Positions 32,766 through 40,222 of a stretch of DNA of 64,000 bases are shown piece after piece. The notes under the pieces are model-generated. The model searched no databases, was not told the DNA's origin, and saw only the letters and a list, made by a program, of their open reading frames with translations. Both the position numbers and the translations under genes were made by a program. Positions within the stretch are counted from its first letter, which is position 1; each line of letters starts with the position of its first letter. Source of the stretch: Variovorax beijingensis (GTDB lineage: Bacteria; Pseudomonadota; Gammaproteobacteria; Burkholderiales; Burkholderiaceae_C); contig NZ_RXFQ01000017.1 in NCBI RefSeq assembly GCF_003951285.1, positions 62,001 to 126,000 of the forward strand. The letters run 5' to 3'.

Positions 32766-32800
32766 TGCGGCGGGGCAGCGCAGTGCGCAGCCCCGCCGCA
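32766..32800 (+). terminator. Hairpin terminator after the porin gene
   Basis: TGCGGCGGGGC (32766-32776) pairs perfectly with GCCCCGCCGCA (32790-32800) around a 13-base loop, 12 bases after the porin stop. No clear T-run follows, so it may work with Rho or protect the mRNA end. Position and perfect pairing support a termination or stability role. Confidence 0.55.
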
Positions 32801-32830
32801 TGTGCCCGTGAACTTGTTCATGAGTTTCAA

Positions 32831-33121
32831 ATGACCAGAATCCATCATCACTTGGCGGGCCTGCTCGCCGCTGCCGGCTTGTCCGGCTGCATCATGCTTG
32901 CGCCACCGCCGCCCCCTGGTCCGCCACCCGGCTGGAGCGGGCACGCGGGTTTTCGCGGCGAAGCGCCGCCAAGGCCGCCGATGGCCGCATGGGATGTGTG
33001 CGCTGGCCAGGCCGAAGGCGCGCGCCCAGTGCTTCCGGGCCCGCGCGCCGATAGCTTGTCGGGTACTTGCGAACGCGGCCCCGGCGGTGCCCTGGAGTTC
33101 CGGCCGCCGCAGGGGCGTTGA
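32831..33121 (+). CDS. Small proline-rich lipoprotein, hypothetical
   Basis: ATG 32831 gives a 96-residue product with a lipoprotein signal (hydrophobic 'LAGLLAAAGLSG' then Cys20) and a proline-rich mature part ('MLAPPPPPGPPPGW'). The rest is Gly/Pro/Arg-rich with two more cysteines and no known domain. It is followed 13 bases later by a membrane-anchored ATPase-like gene. No function can be assigned. Confidence 0.55.
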   Translation: MTRIHHHLAGLLAAAGLSGCIMLAPPPPPGPPPGWSGHAGFRGEAPPRPPMAAWDVCAGQAEGARPVLPGPRADSLSGTCERGPGGALEFRPPQGR

Positions 33122-33134
33122 AGGCGCACGACCC

Positions 33135-33758
33135 ATGTATTCAAGCAATCTGGGCCTGGCCATTGCCATCGTCGTCGCACTCGGCCTGGCCGCGGTGCTG
33201 GCCTTCATCGCCTCCCTGCTCGTTTCCAATCTCAAGGCCGGCGCGCAAGCACGCGAGATGGCCGCACAGGCCCGGCGCGAGGCGCAGCAGAAGATGCACG
33301 AGAGCAGCATGCAGGACCTCCGGCCGCTTGTTGCGTCGCTGCGGAGTCTCGAAAGTTCCGAAGGCGCATCCGGCTGGCCTATCCGCTTCGACATCCGGGT
33401 TCCGCACGAGGTGGTGCCTGTGTTCGGCATCGAGGCCGAGCTGGAGGATCTGCTCTCGAAGGTTGCGCGGTATGCGACGGAGGTCATGTCCCCCGGCGCC
33501 ACGCTGCAGGTCTCGGCGCGGGTGGAAAGCGGCCAGGCCGTCGTGCACTGGAGGGATCTCGACGCCTCCGACGCGAGCCCGCCGCTGGCGCGCTTCCTCG
33601 AGGCGACGCAGGCCGTCGGCCATGCCAGTGCACGCGTGTGCGAGCGCATTGCCAGCCGCCACGGCGGGCGCATCTATGCGGCGCCGCACGCGGGCGGCGC
33701 GCTGGGCCTGACGCTGCGCCTGCCGCTGCCTGGGCAGACAACATCGGTGGCGGGCTGA
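33135..33758 (+). CDS. Membrane-anchored, degenerate histidine-kinase ATPase-like protein
   Basis: The 207-residue protein has an N-terminal membrane helix ('LGLAIAIVVALGLAAVLAFIASLLV', about residues 6-30), then a short coiled coil. The C-terminal domain's last part ('HASARVCERIASRHGGRIYAAPHAGGALGLTLRLPLP') strongly resembles the end of HATPase domains of sensor kinases. There is no dimerisation/H-box region, and the N box is degenerate ('LEDLLSKVARYATEV' lacks the usual Asn pair). It could bind nucleotide or act as a partner or decoy for a kinase, or be a relic. No ribosome binding site is strong. Confidence 0.55.
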   Translation: MYSSNLGLAIAIVVALGLAAVLAFIASLLVSNLKAGAQAREMAAQARREAQQKMHESSMQDLRPLVASLRSLESSEGASGWPIRFDIRVPHEVVPVFGIEAELEDLLSKVARYATEVMSPGATLQVSARVESGQAVVHWRDLDASDASPPLARFLEATQAVGHASARVCERIASRHGGRIYAAPHAGGALGLTLRLPLPGQTTSVAG

Positions 33759-33886
33759 GCACCAGGCTCTGCATGCTGCGCCAGCCGTTCACGCGGGTCA
33801 TTCGATACCGCCGAGAACGCCGGCCTTCGCCCCGCGCGATACTTGCGGCCGTCTGTCCTGGCCGCCAATGTTTATTGCTTGTTCCG

Positions 33887-34426
33887 ATGTCTAAGCTGCG
33901 ATCCGTTGTTCTCTTGCCCTCTTTCGGTCCTTTCGTCCGCGCATTCGCCGCGGGCGCTGCAGTCTTCGCTGCCGGGGCGCTGCATGCGCAGGCCTTGCCG
34001 CCCGGCGTGCGGCTCGGAATGACGCCCGGCGAACTGCAGGCCGCGATGCCTGCGCTCGAGCGTGTGCAGCGGCCGCAGCGGCTCGCAGGCGGCCTGATCG
34101 GCAGCTGGCAGGCGGCGCCGGTCTGGATGGCGGGGCTGGTGTTCGAGCCGATCTTCTTCTTTGCCGATTCGCAGCTGCGGCGCGTCGAGTTCCTCGCATC
34201 CGCGCAGGCCCTGCCCGACGGCGGTGCGGCCGCATTTGCCGAACTGCTTCGATGGGGGCGCGGGGCTTTCGGCGGCGAACTGGCGTCGAACGATCCCGGC
34301 ACCGCCTACGCGGCGTGGACGAGCGAAGCCGCCGACGTGTACCTGCAGCACGTGCGCGATGCACGCCGCGCGAGTGTGCGGCTGGTCTACAAGGCGCGGC
34401 AGGTCCGCGATGGCAGCGAGCTCTGA
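33887..34426 (+). CDS. Exported protein of unknown function
   Basis: ATG 33887 begins a 179-residue product with a signal peptide (hydrophobic 'FVRAFAAGAAVFAAGALHA', cleavage after HAQ). The mature part starts 'LPPGVRLGMTPGELQAAMPAL', a pattern seen in small periplasmic proteins with a repeated 'G.t..ev...lG/mp' motif. The fold is probably alpha/beta, but no family is assigned. The gene converges on ureG with 11 bases between the ends. Confidence 0.6.
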   Translation: MSKLRSVVLLPSFGPFVRAFAAGAAVFAAGALHAQALPPGVRLGMTPGELQAAMPALERVQRPQRLAGGLIGSWQAAPVWMAGLVFEPIFFFADSQLRRVEFLASAQALPDGGAAAFAELLRWGRGAFGGELASNDPGTAYAAWTSEAADVYLQHVRDARRASVRLVYKARQVRDGSEL

Positions 34427-34437
34427 AGGAGAGCGGC

Positions 34438-35088
34438 TCAGGCCGCGTCGAGCATGCCGCGTTTCTCGATGAACGCCACCACCTCGGCCACGCCGGTGTG
34501 GGTCTTGAGGTTGGTCATCACGTAGGGCCGCTGCCGGCGCATGCGCTGCGTGTCCTGCTCCATCACGTCGAGGTTCGCGCCGACGTAGGGCGCAAGATCC
34601 GTCTTGTTGATGACGAACAGGTCGCTCTTGGTGATGCCGGGCCCGCCCTTGCGCGGAATCTTCTCGCCGGCCGCCACGTCGATCACGTAGATCGTCAGGT
34701 CCGACAGCTCGGGGCTGAAGGTGGCCGCGAGGTTGTCGCCGCCCGATTCGACGAACACCACGTCGGCATCGGGAAAATCCTCGAGCATGCGGTCGATGGC
34801 CTCGAGGTTGATGGAGGCGTCTTCGCGGATGGCGGTGTGGGGGCAGCCGCCGGTCTCCACGCCCATGATGCGCTCGGCGGGCAGGGCGCCGGCCACGGTC
34901 AGCAGGCGCTGGTCTTCCTTGGTGTAGATGTCGTTGGTGATGGCGACGAGGTCGTACTTGTCGCGCATGGCCTTGCAGAGCATCTCGAGCAGCGTGGTCT
35001 TGCCCGAGCCGACCGGGCCGCCGATGCCCACGCGCAGCGGCGGCAGTTTCTTGGTGCGGTGGGGAATGTGGTGCAGGGCGGAGGTCAT
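34438..35088 (-). CDS. ureG: Urease accessory GTPase UreG
   Basis: This 216-residue protein is a complete UreG: P-loop GPVGSGKT at 24-31, the metal-binding C-P-H motif in ETGGCPHTAI, and 'ESGGDNLAATFSPELSD'. UreG hydrolyses GTP while handing nickel to the urease apoprotein with UreE, UreF and UreD/H. It follows ureF with an 18-base gap in the order E-F-G. No ureD is in the window. Confidence 0.98.
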   Translation of the reverse strand: MTSALHHIPHRTKKLPPLRVGIGGPVGSGKTTLLEMLCKAMRDKYDLVAITNDIYTKEDQRLLTVAGALPAERIMGVETGGCPHTAIREDASINLEAIDRMLEDFPDADVVFVESGGDNLAATFSPELSDLTIYVIDVAAGEKIPRKGGPGITKSDLFVINKTDLAPYVGANLDVMEQDTQRMRRQRPYVMTNLKTHTGVAEVVAFIEKRGMLDAA

Positions 35089-35106
35089 GGGGGTTGTCCG
35101 GTTCGG

Positions 35107-35778
35107 TCAGCTTCGAAAGAGGCGCGAGTATTGTGTTTCATGTCGTGCCGACAGCACGGCCAAGAGGGGCGCAAAGGCCTGGCGCCCGTCGTCGCCAAGC
35201 TGCATTGCGCGCTCGACGGCGGCGGGGATCTCGTTGGCGAGCCGCGCCAGGATGCGCTGGCCCGCGCTCTGGCCGAGCGGCACGGCCTTGACTGCCGCGG
35301 CCACCATGTTCTCGGCCCAGCCGAAGGCAAAGGCCAGGCAGCCGTCGTGCACCGAGGCGCCGGTGCGGCTGGCGGCAAAGGCAAAGGCGACGGGATAGCT
35401 CGCGGGCAGGCCGGCAAAAACGGCAGCTGTGTCCTCGTGGTGCAGCTTGAGCCATTCGACGAAGGAGCGGCCCATCTGCTCGGTCTGCAGGAAGAATTCG
35501 GCCGATTCGCGGGTGGTCATCACCCAGGTGTTGAGTTCGCGGATGCGCGCTGCATCGCCCGCGCGCCAGGCTGGGATGGCCTGCGCCACGAGCGCGAGGT
35601 CGCCGCGCGCGAAGCTCAGGTGCAACTGGTCGGAGAGCCACTCGATGGCCTTGGCTTCCGAATCGATGCCGGCCCATTCGACGGCCGCCTCGACGCCTTC
35701 CGAATAGGAAAAACCGCCCACGGGCAGGGCCGGGGAGGCGAGCCAGATGAGCTGCAGGAGGCTATGGGCGTCGGGCAT
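35107..35778 (-). CDS. ureF: Urease accessory protein UreF
   Basis: The 223-residue all-helical protein starts 'LLQLIWLASPALPVGGFSYSEGVE', the UreF signature. UreF links UreG to the UreD-urease complex and controls fidelity of nickel insertion. It lies between ureE (65-base gap) and ureG (18-base gap). Length is normal for the family. Confidence 0.97.
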   Translation of the reverse strand: MPDAHSLLQLIWLASPALPVGGFSYSEGVEAAVEWAGIDSEAKAIEWLSDQLHLSFARGDLALVAQAIPAWRAGDAARIRELNTWVMTTRESAEFFLQTEQMGRSFVEWLKLHHEDTAAVFAGLPASYPVAFAFAASRTGASVHDGCLAFAFGWAENMVAAAVKAVPLGQSAGQRILARLANEIPAAVERAMQLGDDGRQAFAPLLAVLSARHETQYSRLFRS

Positions 35779-35843
35779 GTCAGCTTTTCGCCGCGCGTTG
35801 TGTTGCGGGGTGCTCGCGACGAACCGGGAAGCAGGATCTCATT

Positions 35844-36446
35844 TCAGTGAGAGTGCCCGTGATGGCCGTGGTCGTGACCGTGCGAATGGTCGTGGTCATC
35901 GAGCAGTTCCGGTGCGAGCACGAGCGGCTTCGGACCTTTGCTGTTGCCATGGTCGTGCGCATGATCGTGGCCGCCGCCATGCGAATGCTCGTGCGACCCA
36001 TACGCGCCGCCCTCGGGCTCGAAGGCTTCCTCGGCCGCCACGACGATCAGGTGCATCGATCGCAGCATGTCGGCCAGCACATGGTCGGGCTCGATCTTCA
36101 GGTGGTCGGGCTTGAGCTCGATCGGCACATGCCGGTTGCCCAGGTGATAGGCCGCGCGCGTCAGGTCGAACGGCGTGCCGTGGGCCGTGCAATGCGCGAT
36201 GCGCAGCACCGGCTGCGGCGCCGCGATGACGCGGATCAGCGAGCCGTCTTCGGCCACCAGCACGTCGCCGCCGCGCACGGCGGTGCCACGCGGCAGGAAC
36301 ACGCCGATCTGCCGGCCCTGCGAATCGGTGGCGTCGAAGCGGCTTTTCTGGCGCACGTCCCAGTCGAGTTCGATGGTGGCAGCGCGCTTGAGCAGCACGG
36401 GCGCAAGGCCGCGGCCTTGGGGCATGAGTTTGTTGGCGGTGAGCAT
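35844..36446 (-). CDS. ureE: Urease accessory nickel chaperone UreE
   Basis: The 200-residue protein has an N-terminal peptide-binding domain and a central metal domain ending near 'PDHLLADMLRSMHL'-type text. A C-terminal tail of about 50 residues is extremely rich in His and Asp (repeats of HDHGH type), typical of nickel-storing UreE. It delivers Ni2+ to UreG. It opens the ureEFG group but is separated from ureC by a toxin-antitoxin module on the opposite strand. Confidence 0.96.
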   Translation of the reverse strand: MLTANKLMPQGRGLAPVLLKRAATIELDWDVRQKSRFDATDSQGRQIGVFLPRGTAVRGGDVLVAEDGSLIRVIAAPQPVLRIAHCTAHGTPFDLTRAAYHLGNRHVPIELKPDHLKIEPDHVLADMLRSMHLIVVAAEEAFEPEGGAYGSHEHSHGGGHDHAHDHGNSKGPKPLVLAPELLDDHDHSHGHDHGHHGHSH

Positions 36447-36478
36447 GGTGGCTTGCGACTCCCAGTGAGGCGGAATAA

Positions 36479-36494
36479 TATAACGCTTGTTATA
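36479..36494. promoter_or_regulatory. Putative operator of the toxin-antitoxin module
   Basis: TATAACGCTTGTTATA is an inverted repeat (TATAAC-GCTT-GTTATA) 23 bases before the antitoxin ATG. It overlaps what looks like a -10 element and lies in a short AT-rich island. AbrB/MazE antitoxins usually repress their own promoter by binding such palindromes, so autoregulation is expected. The palindrome is directly visible; its use is inferred. Confidence 0.6.
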
Positions 36495-36517
36495 ACTTCG
36501 ATTGAATGGAGCTTTCC

Positions 36518-36745
36518 ATGTCCGCCCTCAAACTGACCCAGATCGGCAACTCGGTCGGAATCATCCTGCCCAAGGAAGTGCTGGCGAGCATGAATGTCGG
36601 CAAGGGTGACACGATTTACCTGACGCAAGCCGCAGGCGGAGGGTTCACCCTGACTCCGTATGACGAGGAGTTCGAGCGCCAGATGGAAGCAGCCCGCCGC
36701 ATCATGAAGAAGCGGCGCAACGTGCTGCGCGAGCTCGCCAAGTGA
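36518..36745 (+). CDS. AbrB/MazE-family antitoxin
   Basis: Start ATG 36518 follows GGAG; an in-frame ATG 12 bases upstream has worse spacing. The 75-residue product has the swapped-hairpin AbrB fold: 'LKLTQIGNSVGIILPKEVLASMNVGKGDTIYL', split by position about 3-38. A helical, charged C-terminus that would wrap the toxin follows. It overlaps the Doc toxin start (GTGA), the classic antitoxin-toxin arrangement. It lies opposite to the surrounding urease genes. Confidence 0.9.
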   Translation: MSALKLTQIGNSVGIILPKEVLASMNVGKGDTIYLTQAAGGGFTLTPYDEEFERQMEAARRIMKKRRNVLRELAK

Positions 36746-37146
36746 GCGCCGCGAACGACGCCTGGGTCTGGCTCAGCCTTCAATTGATTCATGCTGTCCA
36801 CGAAGAACAGCTGGCCGAGCATGGAGGTCCCGCCGGAGTACGCGACGAGGGACTGCTCGTTTCCGCCATGGGACGACCGCAAAACCGGGCGCTGTACGAA
36901 TCGCCCGACGCGGCGGCACTGGCTGCGAGCTACGCCTTCGGGATTGCCCGCAACCATCCATTCACCGACGGCAACAAGAGAACGGCTTTCGTCGCCATGG
37001 AAGTTTTTCTGGACCTCAATGGTTTCGAGCTTCGCGCGATCGACCACGACTGCGTGCTGACCACACTCAAGCTCGCCGCAGGCCAGCTCGACGAAGAGGC
37101 GCTCGCGGAGTGGGGCCGCGCTCATCTCGCTCCTCGAAGCAGCTGA
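36742..37146 (+). CDS. Doc-family (Fic/death-on-curing) toxin
   Basis: The GTG at 36742 overlaps the antitoxin TGA and gives a 134-residue protein. The Fic/Doc catalytic motif is intact: H72-PFTDGNKRTAF. Doc toxins phosphorylate elongation factor Tu, while other Fic proteins AMPylate targets. Complete length and motif suggest an active toxin. It ends only 3 bases from the ureC stop on the other strand, so the two transcripts converge. Confidence 0.92.
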   Translation: MSAANDAWVWLSLQLIHAVHEEQLAEHGGPAGVRDEGLLVSAMGRPQNRALYESPDAAALAASYAFGIARNHPFTDGNKRTAFVAMEVFLDLNGFELRAIDHDCVLTTLKLAAGQLDEEALAEWGRAHLAPRSS

Positions 37147-37149
37147 CAT

Positions 37150-38868
37150 TCAGAACAGGAAATACCGCTGCGTCAGCGGCAGCTGCACCGCCGGATCGCA
37201 GGTCAGCAGATGCCCGTCGGCGCGCACCGCATAGGTCTGCGCATCGATCTCCATCTTCGGCGCGTAGCCGTTGTGGACCAGGTCCTTCTTGCGCACGTTG
37301 CGGATGTTCTTCACGGCGCTGAGGTGCTTTGCCAGGCCGTAGCGTTCCTTGATGCCCGAAGCCAGTCCTGCCTGCGAGACGAAGGTCAGCGAACTCCTGG
37401 CCAGCGAGCCGCCGTAGCTGCCGAACATCGGCCGGTAGTGCACCGGCTGCGGCGTGGGAATCGACGCGTTGGGGTCGCCCATGGCGGCCATGGCGATGGT
37501 GCCGCCCTTGATGAGGGTGAAGGGCTTCACGCCGAAGAAGGCGGGCTTCCAGATCACGATGTCGGCCCACTTGCCGACTTCGATCGAGCCCACTTCGTGC
37601 GCAATGCCGTGCGAGATGGCGGGGTTGATCGTGTACTTGGCCACGTAGCGCTTCGCGCGGAAGTTGTCGTTGCGCTCGTTGTCTTCGGGAAGCTTGCCGC
37701 GCTGCAGCTTCATCTTGTGCGCCGTCTGCCAGCAGCGCAGCACCACTTCGCCGACGCGGCCCATGGCCTGGCTGTCGGAGCTGAACATGCTGATCGCGCC
37801 CAGGTCGTGCAGCACGTCCTCGGCGGCGATGGTTTCCTTTCGGATGCGCGACTCGGCGAAGGCCAGGTCTTCGGCAATGCCGGCGTCCAGGTGGTGGCAC
37901 ACCATGAGCATGTCGACGTGCTCGTCGAGCGTGTTCACGGTGTAGGGCATGGTGGGGTTGGTGGAGGAGGGAAGGAAGTTCTCCTCGCCCACCACGCGCA
38001 GGATGTCGGGCGCATGTCCGCCGCCCGCACCTTCGGTGTGGAAGGCGCAGATCGCGCGGCCGCCCACGGCCGCGATGGTGTTCTCGACGAAGCCCGATTC
38101 GTTGAGCGTGTCGCTGTGGATCGCCACCTGCGTGTCGGTGGCGTCGGCCACGTCCAGGCAGTTGCTGATGGCCGAAGGCGTGGTGCCCCAGTCTTCATGC
38201 AGCTTGAGCCCGATCACGCCGGCTTCGATCTGCTCGTGCAGCGCATCGGGAAGGCTCGCATTGCCCTTGCCGAGGAAGCCCAGGTTCATCGGGAACGCAT
38301 CGGCCGCCTGCAGCATGCGTTCGATGTGCCAGGGGCCGGGGGTGGCGGTGGTTGCGAAGGTGCCGGTGGCGGGGCCGGTGCCGCCGCCCAGCATGGTGGT
38401 GATGCCGGAGGCGAGCGCCTCCTCGATCTGCTGCGGGCAGATGAAGTGGATGTGGCTGTCGATGCCGCCGGCCGTGACGATGTTGCCCTCGCAGCTGATG
38501 ATCTCGGTGCCCGGGCCGATGACGATGTCCACGCCGGGCTGCACGTCGGGATTGCCGGCCTTGCCGATGGCGGCGATGCGCCCGTCCTTCAGGCCGATGT
38601 CGGCCTTCACGATGCCCCAGTGGTCGAGGATCAGCGCGTTGGTCAGCACCGTGTCGACGGCGCCTTGCGCCCTGGTGCGCTGCGACTGCGCCATGCCGTC
38701 GCGGATGGTCTTGCCGCCGCCGAACTTCACTTCTTCGCCGTAGCCGCCGGCGCGCAGCGTGTAGTCGGCCTCGACCTCAATCAGCAGGTCGGTGTCGGCG
38801 AGCCGCACGCGGTCGCCCACGGTGGGGCCGAAGATTTCTGCATAGGCGCGTCGCCCGATGGTGGCCAT
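37150..38868 (-). CDS. ureC: Urease subunit alpha UreC
   Basis: The 572-residue catalytic subunit is full length. Nickel-site features are present: HIHF near residue 138, the lysine to be carbamylated at K222 in GLKLHEDWG, and the mobile flap with CHHLD near 325. Urease hydrolyses urea to ammonia and carbamate in the cytoplasm. It follows ureB with a 4-base gap. The stop faces the toxin gene 3 bases away, so transcription must cross the toxin-antitoxin module antisense to reach ureE. Confidence 0.99.
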   Translation of the reverse strand: MATIGRRAYAEIFGPTVGDRVRLADTDLLIEVEADYTLRAGGYGEEVKFGGGKTIRDGMAQSQRTRAQGAVDTVLTNALILDHWGIVKADIGLKDGRIAAIGKAGNPDVQPGVDIVIGPGTEIISCEGNIVTAGGIDSHIHFICPQQIEEALASGITTMLGGGTGPATGTFATTATPGPWHIERMLQAADAFPMNLGFLGKGNASLPDALHEQIEAGVIGLKLHEDWGTTPSAISNCLDVADATDTQVAIHSDTLNESGFVENTIAAVGGRAICAFHTEGAGGGHAPDILRVVGEENFLPSSTNPTMPYTVNTLDEHVDMLMVCHHLDAGIAEDLAFAESRIRKETIAAEDVLHDLGAISMFSSDSQAMGRVGEVVLRCWQTAHKMKLQRGKLPEDNERNDNFRAKRYVAKYTINPAISHGIAHEVGSIEVGKWADIVIWKPAFFGVKPFTLIKGGTIAMAAMGDPNASIPTPQPVHYRPMFGSYGGSLARSSLTFVSQAGLASGIKERYGLAKHLSAVKNIRNVRKKDLVHNGYAPKMEIDAQTYAVRADGHLLTCDPAVQLPLTQRYFLF

Positions 38869-38872
38869 TTTT

Positions 38873-39181
38873 TTAAAGCTTCCCTTGAACGAGGCCGCGA
38901 AAGCCGTAGACGATGCGATCGCCCGAAAAGTCGACGAGCTCGACGGTGCGCTGCTGGCCGGGCTCGAAGCGCACTGCGGCGCCCGAGGCGATGTTCAGCC
39001 GCATGCCGCGCGCGGCCTCGCGGTCGAAGCCGAGCGCGCCGTTGGTCTCGGCGAAGTGGTAGTGCGAGCCGACCTGGATCGGCCGGTCGGCGGTGTTCTG
39101 CACCACCAGCGTGAGGGTGCGGCGGCCCGGGTTGAGCGTGTGCTCGCCCGCGTCGTCGGTGATGAGTTCGCCGGGAATCAT
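38873..39181 (-). CDS. ureB: Urease subunit beta UreB
   Basis: ATG 39181 gives the normal 102-residue subunit, beginning MIPGEL and containing 'DRPIQVGSHYHFAETN' and 'LNIASGAAVRFEPGQ'. It forms the structural core of the heterotrimer with UreA and UreC. A longer open frame upstream belongs to ureJ in another frame. It lies 14 bases after ureJ. Confidence 0.98.
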   Translation of the reverse strand: MIPGELITDDAGEHTLNPGRRTLTLVVQNTADRPIQVGSHYHFAETNGALGFDREAARGMRLNIASGAAVRFEPGQQRTVELVDFSGDRIVYGFRGLVQGKL

Positions 39182-39195
39182 GGTGGCGGGGCCTT

Positions 39196-39798
39196 TCAGA
39201 CGATGGCCTGCGAAAGCAGCGCGGCTCCGAGCGCCACCACGCCCGCGCCCGCCGCGCGCGGCAGCCAGGCATTGGCATGGCGCAGCGACCAGCCGAGCGC
39301 GATGCCCGCCAGGTGCAGCAGCACCGTGGCGCCGACCATGCCGGCCAGCGTCAATGCGGCGCCCTGTTCGCCCGCGAGCTCGTGGCCGTGCGCCACGCCG
39401 TGGAAGACGGCGAACACGCCGACCAGCGCCGCGGCCGCTGCGGCCGGCAGGTGGATGCGCGTGGCCACCAGCAGGCCCAGCACCAGCAGCGAGGCCGCGA
39501 TCATCGGCTCGACTGCCGGCAGCTGCACGCCCGCCAGCCCCATCAGCGCACCCACGAGCAGCATGCCCGCGAAGGCCAGCGGCGCCCACAGCAGGTCGGG
39601 CCAGGCGCGGCGCGCGGCCAGCGCGCTCCAGAGGCCGACCGCGACCATGGCAGCGAGGTGGTCGGCGCCGGTCAGCGGGTGCAGGAAGCCGGTGGCGAAG
39701 CCGTGGTGCATGCCGCCGTCGGCGCCCGTGTGGGCGCTGGCTGCGAGCGGCAGCAGCATGGCAATGAGGGCAAGCGTCTTGGAAGCGTTGTGGCGCAT
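39196..39798 (-). CDS. ureJ: HupE/UreJ-family membrane protein
   Basis: The 200-residue protein has a signal peptide ('LALIAMLLPLAASAHTG') and about six membrane helices. The His-rich 'HHGFATGFLHPLTGADHLAAM' at the start of the mature protein is diagnostic of HupE/UreJ. These proteins are nickel permeases of the outer-cell to inner-membrane path, so it likely supplies Ni2+ to urease. It is placed between ureA and ureB, as in other Burkholderiales urease clusters. Confidence 0.93.
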   Translation of the reverse strand: MRHNASKTLALIAMLLPLAASAHTGADGGMHHGFATGFLHPLTGADHLAAMVAVGLWSALAARRAWPDLLWAPLAFAGMLLVGALMGLAGVQLPAVEPMIAASLLVLGLLVATRIHLPAAAAAALVGVFAVFHGVAHGHELAGEQGAALTLAGMVGATVLLHLAGIALGWSLRHANAWLPRAAGAGVVALGAALLSQAIV

Positions 39799-39826
39799 GG
39801 CGGGCTTTCTTGTTCTGGAGTGAGAG

Positions 39827-40129
39827 TCAGACGATGGGTTGGTGGACGGTGACCAGCTTGGTGCCGTCGGGAAAGGTGGCCTCCACCTGGATGTCCGGGA
39901 TCATCTCGGCGATGCCATCCATCACGTCGGCACGGGTGAGTACGGTGCGGCCCTCGCTCATCAGTGCCGCGACGCTCTTTCCGTCGCGCGCGCCTTCCAT
40001 CACGGCGGCGGAGATCAGCGCGACGGCCTCGGGGTAGTTGAGCTTCAGCCCCCGCGCCTTGCGGCGTTCGGCCAGCAGTGCTGCAGTGAAGATCAGCAGC
40101 TTGTCTTTTTCGCGCGGGGTCAGTTCCAT
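39827..40129 (-). CDS. ureA: Urease subunit gamma UreA
   Basis: The 100-residue subunit (MELTPREKDKLLIFTAALLA at the start, 'GRTVLTRADVMDGIAEMIPDIQVEATFPDGTKLVTVH' at the end, given in part) is complete. It is the first gene of the urease operon visible here: in most relatives ureD precedes it, but upstream is a divergent transporter-kinase gene 93 bases away. That gap must hold both promoters. Confidence 0.98.
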   Translation of the reverse strand: MELTPREKDKLLIFTAALLAERRKARGLKLNYPEAVALISAAVMEGARDGKSVAALMSEGRTVLTRADVMDGIAEMIPDIQVEATFPDGTKLVTVHQPIV

Positions 40130-40222
40130 GGGAGGCGGCTTCGGGTGGCGTGGAGGTCGGCCATTATTGGGCAGGCTTCGTCTTTGCAACAGTCGTGCCG
40201 GTGTTCGCCAAAAGACGTATGG

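Noticed and set aside
36479..37146. Toxin-antitoxin module as part of an integrated mobile element
   Set aside because: No integrase, direct repeats or tRNA-adjacent attachment site flank it; only the two genes and their operator are seen.
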